A stretch of 64,000 nucleotides of DNA from Pseudothauera lacus (GTDB taxonomy: Bacteria > Pseudomonadota > Gammaproteobacteria > Burkholderiales > Rhodocyclaceae). The notes below the pieces were generated by a model. It made no database searches. It was not told the DNA's origin and saw nothing but the letters and a program-made list of their open reading frames with translations. Location: NCBI RefSeq assembly GCF_003034845.1, contig NZ_PZKC01000002.1, positions 186,001-250,000 of the forward strand. Direction: 5' to 3'. Positions 16,627 to 26,800 of the stretch are shown in pieces. The number at the start of each line of letters is the position of its first letter. The stretch's first letter is position 1. A program made the position numbers and the translations under genes.

Positions 16627-16726
16627 GAGTCACCTATGAATTGGACCAGCAATCGCATTTGACCAAGGGGAGGACTGGAATGCAATCACGTTCAAGTATC
16701 CGAAACGACGATACGGGGGGTTCTTC

Positions 16727-18091
16727 ATGAGTACATCCCCCGAACGCCGGACCGCTTTCCGAAACGCCATCGAGCACTTCCTCAAGGAGCGCCTCGACGA
16801 AAAACTCAAAGGGCTCGCTGACGACAATCCAAAGCGCGTCGAACTGATCGCCCGACACGAGCGTGATACGTGGCTGGCCAACGCCGCTCGACGAGTAACG
16901 TGGATCCAGATCGCCACGCATACCCTCAAGCCCATCCACCCCGACGCCCGCGGCACCAACCTCTTCCGTGCCCCCCAAGAGTTGCCTGCACACCGGGAAG
17001 TCGGCAGCCACGTCCTGGGACAGAACTTCAGTAGCGACGTGGTCGGCGACGCGAAGGCACTCGACGTCTTCAAACTGTTGAAGCTACCGGTCGACGGACG
17101 CCCCCTGCTCGCCTGGATGCAGGACGGCGATCCCGACATGCTCGGGGCACTCAGTGACGACGCCGATCAGGCAAGCGAATGGCTGGCCGCGTTCACCGGC
17201 ATCACCGCCCCGCGCAGCGCCACGCCGAGTTCGCACGCCCTGGCCAAGCAGCTCTACTGGCTGGCGGGTGAAGACCCCGCCGACGACGCTCATTATCACC
17301 TGCTCGCGCCGCTGTATTCGAGCGCGCTGGCCCACGCCGTCTTCCAGACCATCAACGAGGACCGTTTCGGCGAAGCCGGCATGCTCGCGCGACAGGCACG
17401 CTACGCGCAACGGGACCACGACACCGGCTACCGCGAGTATCCCGATCTCGCCGTGCAGAAGTTCGGCGGCACCAAGCCGCAGAACATCAGCCAGTTGAAC
17501 AGCGAGCGCGGGGGCAACAATTACCTGCTGGCCTCGCGTCCGCCCAAGTGGAAGTCGCGAGCCTTGAAGGCGCCGCTGTTAGCCGAATCGGTTTTCCCCC
17601 GGTTCGGCGGGATTCGGGAGGTGCGGGCCACGGTGCGCGTCCTGCGTGATTTCCTCGAGAGCGACCCGCCCTCCACCATGGAAACCCGCAACCGCCGGGA
17701 CGCCCTGCTCGATCGGCTGATCGACGAACTGGTCGCCTTCGCCCATCCCCTGCAAGCCACCCTTCCGGCCGGTTGGACGCGCGATGCGGATTGCCGCCTG
17801 GTCGAAGCCGAACGGCTCTGGCTGGATCCCAGGCGGGCAGAAGCCGACGACGAGGCTGACACGGAATTTGGCGCAACCTGGCAACGCATGGACTGGCCCG
17901 CCGAAATCGGTCGCCGCTTTGGCAACTGGCTAAACCACGAACTCGGGCAGATCTTGCCCTTGGGCGACATCGAGAGCCGCTTCTGGCGCGACGAACTGCT
18001 GCACCACACGACATGGGCTGGCAAGTTGCACGCACTGCGGATCCAGGGCGATGCGCCGACCTACATTCCGGTTCGGGAGGCCGTGCAATGA
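16727..18091 (+). CDS. csy1: Type I-F Csy1 (Cas8f) large subunit
   Basis: This 454-residue protein is the large subunit of the Csy (I-F Cascade) complex, which holds the 5' handle of the crRNA and recognises the PAM. The family-specific segment KFGGTKPQNISQLNSERGG is present near residue 245. The ATG at 16727 follows GGGGGG about 7 bases upstream and gives MSTSPERRTAFRNAIEHFLK. The gene overlaps csy2 by 4 bases (ATGA). A promoter should lie in the 100 bases between mntA and csy1, unless readthrough from cas2-3 crosses the antisense pair. Confidence 0.94.
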   Translation: MSTSPERRTAFRNAIEHFLKERLDEKLKGLADDNPKRVELIARHERDTWLANAARRVTWIQIATHTLKPIHPDARGTNLFRAPQELPAHREVGSHVLGQNFSSDVVGDAKALDVFKLLKLPVDGRPLLAWMQDGDPDMLGALSDDADQASEWLAAFTGITAPRSATPSSHALAKQLYWLAGEDPADDAHYHLLAPLYSSALAHAVFQTINEDRFGEAGMLARQARYAQRDHDTGYREYPDLAVQKFGGTKPQNISQLNSERGGNNYLLASRPPKWKSRALKAPLLAESVFPRFGGIREVRATVRVLRDFLESDPPSTMETRNRRDALLDRLIDELVAFAHPLQATLPAGWTRDADCRLVEAERLWLDPRRAEADDEADTEFGATWQRMDWPAEIGRRFGNWLNHELGQILPLGDIESRFWRDELLHHTTWAGKLHALRIQGDAPTYIPVREAVQ

Positions 18092-19074
18092 ATACCTTGC
18101 CCAATAGCGATGGCCTGCTGATCCTGCCGCGCCTGCGCGTGCAGAACGCCAACGCCATCTCCAGCCCGCTGACTCACGGTTTCCCCTCGATGACGGCCTT
18201 CCTTGGCCTGATGTGGGCGCTCGCCCGCAAGCTGGAAGCGCACGACTTGCCGCTTGCCTTCGACAGTGTCGGCGTGATCTGCCATGACTTCGATGAACAG
18301 GTCACCGAGGGCGGCTATGTAAAGGCCTTTCGCCTGACGCGCAACCCGGTGGGCAAGGACGGCGGCAGCGCAGCCATCGTCGAGGAAGGCCGCATGCACA
18401 TGGAGATCACGCTGATCTTCGGCATCAGCGGCGGCTTCGTCGAACTCGACGACCGCGCGCACGACGCCATCGCCCAAACCGTCGCCCATGAACTGGCCGG
18501 CATGCGCATCGCGGGCGGCAGCGTGCTGCCCAGCAGCGACTGGCGCAGTCGCCCGGCGGTGCTGCGCTTCGGCGACGATGCCGAAGACGTTCGCCGCCGC
18601 TTCCGCCATCTGCGCCGCCACTGGCTGCCGGGCTTCGCGCTGGTGTGCCGGGACGATCTGCTGCACGCGCGCCTCGATCAACTGCGCGAAGCCGCACCGG
18701 AGACCACCGCGCTGGATGCCCTGCTCGATCTGTCGCGCTTCAACTGGCGGCCGGTTGGGCCAGACGCTGAATCCGATGGCGCATCCGCCACAACGGCAAA
18801 GGTCGAGTGGAAACCGGAGCCACGGCCGGGCTGGATCGTGCCCATCCCGGTCGGCTTCGGCGCACTGTCCGAGCTAATGCCCGCGGGCGAAGTACAAAGC
18901 GCACGCGACCGCAACACGCCGTTCCGTTTCGTCGAAAGCGTGTACTCCATCGGCCAGTGGATCAGCCCACACCGCCTGGACAACGCCGCGCAACTCCTCT
19001 GGTACGCCAGCACCGACCCGGCCGCCGGCCTGTACCGCTGCCGCAACGACTTCGCATCCCGGCTATCCGCCTGA
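18088..19074 (+). CDS. csy2: Type I-F Csy2 (Cas5f)
   Basis: This 328-residue Cas5-type RAMP protein pairs with Csy1 at the 5' end of the crRNA. The start is ATG at 18088 inside the ATGA overlap with csy1, giving [20 protein letters not shown] followed by [20 protein letters not shown], which is typical of Csy2. The C-terminal part has [18 protein letters not shown] and [16 protein letters not shown], also conserved in the family. It is cotranscribed with csy1 and csy3. Confidence 0.94.
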   Translation: MNTLPNSDGLLILPRLRVQNANAISSPLTHGFPSMTAFLGLMWALARKLEAHDLPLAFDSVGVICHDFDEQVTEGGYVKAFRLTRNPVGKDGGSAAIVEEGRMHMEITLIFGISGGFVELDDRAHDAIAQTVAHELAGMRIAGGSVLPSSDWRSRPAVLRFGDDAEDVRRRFRHLRRHWLPGFALVCRDDLLHARLDQLREAAPETTALDALLDLSRFNWRPVGPDAESDGASATTAKVEWKPEPRPGWIVPIPVGFGALSELMPAGEVQSARDRNTPFRFVESVYSIGQWISPHRLDNAAQLLWYASTDPAAGLYRCRNDFASRLSA

Positions 19075-19109
19075 ACCGACCGAACCACTCACTTCAAGGA
19101 ATCCAGATC

Positions 19110-20138
19110 ATGACGCTCAAGACCGCTTCCGTACTCGCCTTCGAACGCAAACTCGACCCGTCCGATGCCCTGTTCTACGCCGGCAACTGGGATCAACGCG
19201 ACACCGCCGACGACTGGCAAGCCGTACCGATCCGCGAGAAGTCCGTGCGAGGCACAGCTTCCCATCGTATGAAGGTGAAAGGCGGCGCCGACTCCATCAA
19301 GCAAGACATGAAATTCGAGTCACCGAACCCGCAACTCGTAGACGTTGCCACCCTTCCCAACGAAGCAGACACCTTGAAGGTGGTGTTCACGCTGCGCGTA
19401 CTGGGCGGCACCGGCAAGCCGTCCGCGTGCAATGACGCGGACTACCTGAACAAGCTGCTCGACACCGTGCGCGGCTACGCAGACACGCAGGGCTTCGGCG
19501 AACTCGGCCGGCGCTACGCCTTCAACCTCGCCAACGGCCGCTTCCTGTGGCGCAACCGCATCGGTGCGGAGCAGGTGGAAGTGCGGATCGCCCATCTGGT
19601 GAGCGGAGCCGCGCAGGAAACCTGGACCTTCGACGCCCTGGCGCTCCCGCTGCGTAGCTTCGAAGCTCCCTCAGAAGCCGCAGACGCGCTCGATAGCCTC
19701 GCCCGCCTGATCACCGATGGCCTGGCCGGGCAACAGCACGTGCTGCTGCAAGTCACCGCCTTCGTCCGCATCGGCGCCGGGCAGGAAGTCTTCCCGTCGC
19801 AGGAGCTCATCCTCAAAGATGAAAGGAACCGTGGCGACAAGAGCAAGACGCTCTACCACGTCAACAACATCGCCGGCATCCACTCCCAGAAGATCGGCAA
19901 CGCCCTGCGCACCATCGACACCTGGTACGAAGGCGCCGACGAAATGGGGCCGATCGCCGTCGAACCCTACGGCTCCGTCACCACCCAGGGCAAGGCCTAC
20001 CGCCAGCCCAAGCAGAAGCTCGACTTCTACAACCTGCTCGACAACTGGATCATCAAGGACCAGACCCCACCCGTGGAGCAACAGCACTTTGTAATCGCCA
20101 CTCTGGTGCGCGGCGGGGTCTTTGGCGAGGCGGGCTGA
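19110..20138 (+). CDS. csy3: Type I-F Csy3 (Cas7f) backbone subunit
   Basis: This 342-residue protein forms the six-copy Cas7-type backbone that coats the crRNA spacer in the Csy complex. It starts at ATG 19110 after CAAGGA, giving [26 protein letters not shown] and the C-terminal [19 protein letters not shown] are Csy3-typical. It lies 35 bases after csy2 and 2 bases before cas6f. No frameshift or missing segment is seen. Confidence 0.94.
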   Translation: MTLKTASVLAFERKLDPSDALFYAGNWDQRDTADDWQAVPIREKSVRGTASHRMKVKGGADSIKQDMKFESPNPQLVDVATLPNEADTLKVVFTLRVLGGTGKPSACNDADYLNKLLDTVRGYADTQGFGELGRRYAFNLANGRFLWRNRIGAEQVEVRIAHLVSGAAQETWTFDALALPLRSFEAPSEAADALDSLARLITDGLAGQQHVLLQVTAFVRIGAGQEVFPSQELILKDERNRGDKSKTLYHVNNIAGIHSQKIGNALRTIDTWYEGADEMGPIAVEPYGSVTTQGKAYRQPKQKLDFYNLLDNWIIKDQTPPVEQQHFVIATLVRGGVFGEAG

Positions 20139-20140
20139 GC

Positions 20141-20704
20141 ATGGACCACTACATCGACATCACCGTGCTGCCAGACCCGGAGTTCCCGGTAACGACGCTG
20201 ATGAACGCCCTGTTCGCCAAGCTGCACCGCGGGCTGGTCGATCACGGCGGGCGAGACATCGGCGTCAGCTTCCCCGAAGTCGTGCAGGGCAAGCGAACGC
20301 TCGGACCGCGGCTGCGCCTCCATGGCGACAGTTCGAGTCTCGATCGGCTCATGGCGATCGGGTGGATGCAAGGCATGCGCGACCACGTCACCGTCACACC
20401 GGTTCAGCCAATACCGGCCGAAGTGCAGCATCGCGTCGTGCGCCGCGTTCAAGCCAAGAGCAGCCCTGAGCGACTGCGCCGTCGCCTGATAGCCCGCAAA
20501 TCGATCGATGCTGAAACGGCTCGAACGGCGATTCCCGACAGTGCGGCGGAGATGCTGGAACTTCCCTACGTCGAGATCGCGAGTCGCAGCACCGGCCAAC
20601 GATTCAAGCTGTTCATCGAGCACCTGAAGCCGGTATCAACCGCTACGGCCGGCCCGTTCGGAACCTACGGCCTCGGCACGAACGCGACCGTTCCGTGGTT
20701 CTAG
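20141..20704 (+). CDS. cas6f: Cas6f (Csy4) crRNA-processing endoribonuclease
   Basis: This 187-residue protein cleaves the CRISPR transcript at the base of each repeat hairpin and stays bound to the crRNA 3' end. The catalytic pair of Csy4 is present at the canonical positions: His29 (AKLHRGL) and Ser148 (EIASRS). An Arg-rich helix (about 100-120) fits the RNA major groove, and the C-terminal FGTYGLGTNATVPWF block is family-specific. The predicted cut follows base 20 of the repeat and leaves a CUCAGAAA 5' handle. The gene starts 2 bases after csy3, and the array begins 130 bases downstream. Confidence 0.95.
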   Translation: MDHYIDITVLPDPEFPVTTLMNALFAKLHRGLVDHGGRDIGVSFPEVVQGKRTLGPRLRLHGDSSSLDRLMAIGWMQGMRDHVTVTPVQPIPAEVQHRVVRRVQAKSSPERLRRRLIARKSIDAETARTAIPDSAAEMLELPYVEIASRSTGQRFKLFIEHLKPVSTATAGPFGTYGLGTNATVPWF

Positions 20705-20834
20705 ACCCTTTTCTCGGCGCCCGTTACGAACGGTTGAAAATCAGCGCGTTACGAGCTGTCGTGTGAGTTGGGTATTCGGGCGCGTTTGCGCCCGAACTCT
20801 TTAACAATTAGGATCTTAGGCGCCAAATCGTGTA
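20705..20834 (+). promoter_or_regulatory. CRISPR leader with a strong hairpin (20775-20796)
   Basis: This 130-bp segment between cas6f and the first repeat should carry the leader: the promoter of the array and the integration-guiding sequences. It contains a perfect 9-bp stem with a 4-base loop (TTCGGGCGC-GTTT-GCGCCCGAA, 20775-20796), followed by a T-containing, AT-rich stretch CTCTTTAACAATTAGG. The hairpin may terminate the cas transcript or shape the leader. No confident -35/-10 or IHF site could be assigned. Confidence 0.6.
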
Positions 20835-23800
20835 GCTCACTGCCGGACAGGCAGCTCAGAAACAGCATGGGCAGCGGCCATGCAGGCGCTGGGCGCTCAC
20901 TGCCGGACAGGCAGCTCAGAAAATTCGCGAACCACGCGTAAAGATCAAGTATCGGCTCACTGCCGGACAGGCAGCTCAGAAAAGCGAATGCAGGCCGAGG
21001 AACGGCTACTGATCGCTCACTGCCGGACAGGCAGCTCAGAAACGGAGCGTCTCGCGCACGTGCGCCATCAGACCGCTCACTGCCGGACAGGCAGCTCAGA
21101 AAAGGGGTCGAGCGCGATGCTGCGGGGGACGGTGGCTCACTGCCGGACAGGCAGCTCAGAAAGCGGGTTGTGCGCAGCCTGTATTGCGGGATGGGCTCAC
21201 TGCCGGACAGGCAGCTCAGAAAGCGCACCTGGACACTCTCCGCGGCCTGCTCGCGCTCACTGCCGGACAGGCAGCTCAGAAATTCTACCGCCGCCTCGCG
21301 TCGGATGCGGAGATGCTCACTGCCGGACAGGCAGCTCAGAAATCGGCGGCAGCTGGATCTACATCGACCCCGCCGCTCACTGCCGGACAGGCAGCTCAGA
21401 AAATTGGGGAGGGTCATTTGCCCGCCCTGTACGGGCTCACTGCCGGACAGGCAGCTCAGAAAATCCCCGCCGCCCGCCGCAGCGATGCCCCCCCGCTCAC
21501 TGCCGGACAGGCAGCTCAGAAAGGACGTCGCAACGACCTCCGCGTATGCTGTGAGCTCACTGCCGGACAGGCAGCTCAGAAAGCTCGCTCCCACTCGCGC
21601 AGGCGGCGCACCTCGCTCACTGCCGGACAGGCAGCTCAGAAAATTCGGCCAAATGGCTATGATGCAGGCGGACTGCTCACTGCCGGACAGGCAGCTCAGA
21701 AAATCAACTACTGCGGCCGCAGGAGCATCACGACGCTCACTGCCGGACAGGCAGCTCAGAAACAGCATGGGCAGCGGCCATGCAGGCGCTGGGCGCTCAC
21801 TGCCGGACAGGCAGCTCAGAAAATGTCGACGGTGAGCCATTGGAGCAGGCGCAGGCTCACTGCCGGACAGGCAGCTCAGAAAACCGCCCATGCGGTGCTG
21901 CGGCTGGCGTCGTGGCTCACTGCCGGACAGGCAGCTCAGAAATGCACGGTGCGAATGTCGGAACCCTGCTCGAGGCTCACTGCCGGACAGGCAGCTCAGA
22001 AATACCGGTGCGAGGGACATTTGGTGATGAGCGCGCTCACTGCCGGACAGGCAGCTCAGAAATGGGGTATTTGCGCTCGATGGCGTGGGGTAGCGCTCAC
22101 TGCCGGACAGGCAGCTCAGAAACGCAGGCGCAGGCCTTCCTTGAGCCGCATGCCGCTCACTGCCGGACAGGCAGCTCAGAAATGTGAGCGGCGGCAGGGT
22201 TGCTGGGGTGCCGGGCTCACTGCCGGACAGGCAGCTCAGAAATCACCGACGTTGCTCGCGGCCGCTGCATCGGGGCTCACTGCCGGACAGGCAGCTCAGA
22301 AATCTACGCCATCGGCGAGTATCCGGCGGTGTCGGCTCACTGCCGGACAGGCAGCTCAGAAAAAACGGTGCCGGCGGGTGGCGCAATGTCGAATGCTCAC
22401 TGCCGGACAGGCAGCTCAGAAAAGCGTGTGCCGGCGGGGTCGATGTAGATCCAGGCTCACTGCCGGACAGGCAGCTCAGAAACGACCACGCGCATTGCGC
22501 TGCAGATGCTGCTCGCTCACTGCCGGACAGGCAGCTCAGAAAGAATCTGGTGAGGGTTACGGTGATGCTGATGCGCTCACTGCCGGACAGGCAGCTCAGA
22601 AAGGCAACATGAAGCGCCGCCGGCCGCACATCGTGCTCACTGCCGGACAGGCAGCTCAGAAATGGCAGGACTGGGAAGCCGGTAAGGCCCGCATGCTCAC
22701 TGCCGGACAGGCAGCTCAGAAAGCCATCGCCCGGAGACCCGCGCCATGCTTGAAGCTCACTGCCGGACAGGCAGCTCAGAAAATGTAGCGCGCGTGGTTG
22801 TAGGCCGCCTTGGTGCTCACTGCCGGACAGGCAGCTCAGAAAAGCAACTTCGGCTTGGTGAATCCATCCGAATCGCTCACTGCCGGACAGGCAGCTCAGA
22901 AACGGAGAGACTCGCGCACGCGGTCCATCAGGCGGCTCACTGCCGGACAGGCAGCTCAGAAAGCTGCGCGATGTGCGCACATGCCTGCCCAGCGCGCTCA
23001 CTGCCGGACAGGCAGCTCAGAAATGGAGGCCATCGCCAGCGATGCAACAGCGCTGGCTCACTGCCGGACAGGCAGCTCAGAAATGTTGCGAGGAAATCGC
23101 CGACTTTATCCTGAAGCTCACTGCCGGACAGGCAGCTCAGAAAAGTCCTCAGCGCCACAGCAACCGCCGGGCGACGCTCACTGCCGGACAGGCAGCTCAG
23201 AAAGTTATCAGACAATCCCCCCAACTCCTCGCGCTGCTCACTGCCGGACAGGCAGCTCAGAAAGTTGGGCCCGCCTGACCTCAGGCGTTGGCAGGGCTCA
23301 CTGCCGGACAGGCAGCTCAGAAATTTCCCGGCGCGGATGATGATCTCGCGGCGTTGCTCACTGCCGGACAGGCAGCTCAGAAAACATGGTGCCGGCGATA
23401 GACCCCGGTGCGCGGGCTCACTGCCGGACAGGCAGCTCAGAAATGTTCTTCGGGGATGCGCAGGGTGACGATGCTGCTCACTGCCGGACAGGCAGCTCAG
23501 AAATTGCCGGCGCCATCGGCGTAGCCGGCGAACTTGCTCACTGCCGGACAGGCAGCTCAGAAAAAGACGCGCAGATCACCATCCATATGCCCCCAGCTCA
23601 CTGCCGGACAGGCAGCTCAGAAAGCGTCCAGTCTGCCTGATGCAGGTCCTGGCACGCTCACTGCCGGACAGGCAGCTCAGAAAATCACCCCCAACAGCAG
23701 CACAACCTCCCCAGTGCTCACTGCCGGACAGGCAGCTCAGAAAGCCGGATCAAGCGCCACCGTGCAGTGCCACTCGCTCACTGCCGGACAGGCAGCTCAG

Positions 23801-26800
23801 AAATACATGGAACGAACGTTGAAACCATCCTTCCTGCTCACTGCCGGACAGGCAGCTCAGAAAATGTAGCGCGCGTGGTTGTAGGCCGCCTTGGTGCTCA
23901 CTGCCGGACAGGCAGCTCAGAAAACGCAGGCCATGGCCGACGGCGTGGACGTGTCGCTCACTGCCGGACAGGCAGCTCAGAAAAGCGCGACCGCGCCCGC
24001 GATGCTCTTGCGAAGGCTCACTGCCGGACAGGCAGCTCAGAAAACAGTCTCGCCCACAGATTCTGGGGATAAGCCGCTCACTGCCGGACAGGCAGCTCAG
24101 AAATCGCCGAGACTGGCGCCATGCTTGGAGGGTGGGCTCACTGCCGGACAGGCAGCTCAGAAAAGAAAGCCGACAGGCATTCGGTGCCCGAAGCCGCTCA
24201 CTGCCGGACAGGCAGCTCAGAAATTGATGATTCGCCCGTCTTTGACCGTGATCTCGCTCACTGCCGGACAGGCAGCTCAGAAGCGCTCCGAAGGGTCGCG
24301 CGCTGAAAGCCCCGGTGCTCACTGCCGGACAGGCAGCTCAGAAACGATCCAGCGTCAGCCCCTGCCGCGGGAACGCGCTCACTGCCGGACAGGCAGCTCA
24401 GAAAGGGGGCCGAAAGGCCCCGCCGCAAATCCATCGGCTCACTGCCGGACAGGCAGCTCAGAAATTGCTGTGGTTGCGGAAGACGGCGAGCCGGCCGCTC
24501 ACTGCCGGACAGGCAGCTCAGAAAATCTGAGTTAGACGACATCCGCAGCGGAATAAGCTCACTGCCGGACAGGCAGCTCAGAAACTGATCGTTGCGCACT
24601 TGCCCGGATGGGCAGGGCTCACTGCCGGACAGGCAGCTCAGAAAGGCTCGAACGGCTACGAGGGGCAGATGATCATGCTCACTGCCGGACAGGCAGCTCA
24701 GAAAATCACCAAGGACTTGCTGCGCCAGCACGACGCGCTCACTGCCGGACAGGCAGCTCAGAAATCAATGGTGCGCTTGGCGGCACGGCCCAGGGAGCTC
24801 ACTGCCGGACAGGCAGCTCAGAAAACATCAAGGGCTCGCTGGCCGGGCAGCCGATCGCTCACTGCCGGACAGGCAGCTCAGAAATACATGAGCCCCGGTG
24901 ATCTGGGCCTTGCACTGCTCACTGCCGGACAGGCAGCTCAGAAAGCACGCGGCGGCTACCTGGCGGCGCGCAGCTCGCTCACTGCCGGACAGGCAGCTCA
25001 GAAAAGGCCATCGACCGCCTACGGGTGCGCAACGTGGCTCACTGCCGGACAGGCAGCTCAGAAACTGAGCCGTCAGGGCGTTTCCAGTTGCCGACGGCTC
25101 ACTGCCGGACAGGCAGCTCAGAAATGATGCAAAGCCGGGCATGGCCGCGCCACCCTGCTCACTGCCGGACAGGCAGCTCAGAAAAGTCGCCGGCGGGGAT
25201 GTCGGCGAATGCCACGGCTCACTGCCGGACAGGCAGCTCAGAAACACTCGGCGTCAGCGAATGTGCGGCGACCGGGGCTCACTGCCGGACAGGCAGCTCA
25301 GAAAAAGCGCATGCTGCAGATGCGCGCACGCGCCTTGCTCACTGCCGGACAGGCAGCTCAGAAACCGAAAGTCGCCCTAAATACTCTAGGCTTGACGCTC
25401 ACTGCCGGACAGGCAGCTCAGAAATCGTCCATCCAGTCATAGGTAGCCCCCGGAGTGCTCACTGCCGGACAGGCAGCTCAGAAAGAGATCGAGGCGGCGA
25501 AGAAGGTGCAGGCGGTGCTCACTGCCGGACAGGCAGCTCAGAAAGTGCGCAACCAGCGCGCGACGGGAACGTTCCCGCTCACTGCCGGACAGGCAGCTCA
25601 GAAAGGAATGCCACCGATCGGGCGGCGGGTTTCGGGGCTCACTGCCGGACAGGCAGCTCAGAAATCAGCTCGTCGATAGCCTGCCCGTTCGAAATAGCTC
25701 ACTGCCGGACAGGCAGCTCAGAAAAGGTGAACAGGCCGTCGCTGCTGGCGATGGTCGCTCACTGCCGGACAGGCAGCTCAGAAAAATGTCATGGGCGTTG
25801 TGAATCCGCTGGTACCGCTCACTGCCGGACAGGCAGCTCAGAAAAGAAAATCCAGCTCGGCAAGCGCAAGCTCAACGCTCACTGCCGGACAGGCAGCTCA
25901 GAAAACAATCACGCCGCATTGGCACGTCGCCACAAAGCTCACTGCCGGACAGGCAGCTCAGAAATCCCCGGAATGAGGGGGCAAGGAGAAGAAGATGCTC
26001 ACTGCCGGACAGGCAGCTCAGAAAACGTCCGGCAGATCGTGCGCAACAGCACGGTCGCTCACTGCCGGACAGGCAGCTCAGAAATGGTCCATCTCGGCCC
26101 CGAACGCATCCCCGTTGCTCACTGCCGGACAGGCAGCTCAGAAAAGTTCGGCCGCTGAGTAATGGGTTTTCGTCACGCTCACTGCCGGACAGGCAGCTCA
26201 GAAAATGGACCCCACCTGGCCCAACGCCAAAAGTTTGCTCACTGCCGGACAGGCAGCTCAGAAAAACTTGCAGATGCCAGCCTTGCGTGCAGCCACGCTC
26301 ACTGCCGGACAGGCAGCTCAGAAACTTCGATCCACGTTTCGACGATGTACTCCTGCGCTCACTGCCGGACAGGCAGCTCAGAAAACATGACCTGGTGCAG
26401 GTTGGCGTCGAAGAACGCTCACTGCCGGACAGGCAGCTCAGAAATGGAGGAATGTGTGCACCGTGGGCGCGTGTTCGCTCACTGCCGGACAGGCAGCTCA
26501 GAAATCCGCAAACTGCCCCCAGCGCGGCATGTCATGGCTCACTGCCGGACAGGCAGCTCAGAAAGAGATCAACCGGGCGCACGGCGAGGCTTACATGCTC
26601 ACTGCCGGACAGGCAGCTCAGAAAACTGCCTCGCGCCCCTCGCCTCCACCTGTGCCGCTCACTGCCGGACAGGCAGCTCAGAAATTGGGCAGCGGCGTAC
26701 CAGCGAAGAAGGTATCGCTCACTGCCGGACAGGCAGCTCAGAAAATCGAGGACGCCAAGCGCGCCGGACTGGCCGGGCTTACTGCCGGACAGGCAGCTCA

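Noticed and set aside
16627-16726. CreTA-like small RNA with a degenerate repeat guarding the cas operon
   Set aside because: No partial copy of the I-F repeat or its hairpin was found around the HepT/MntA pair; the module encodes proteins instead.
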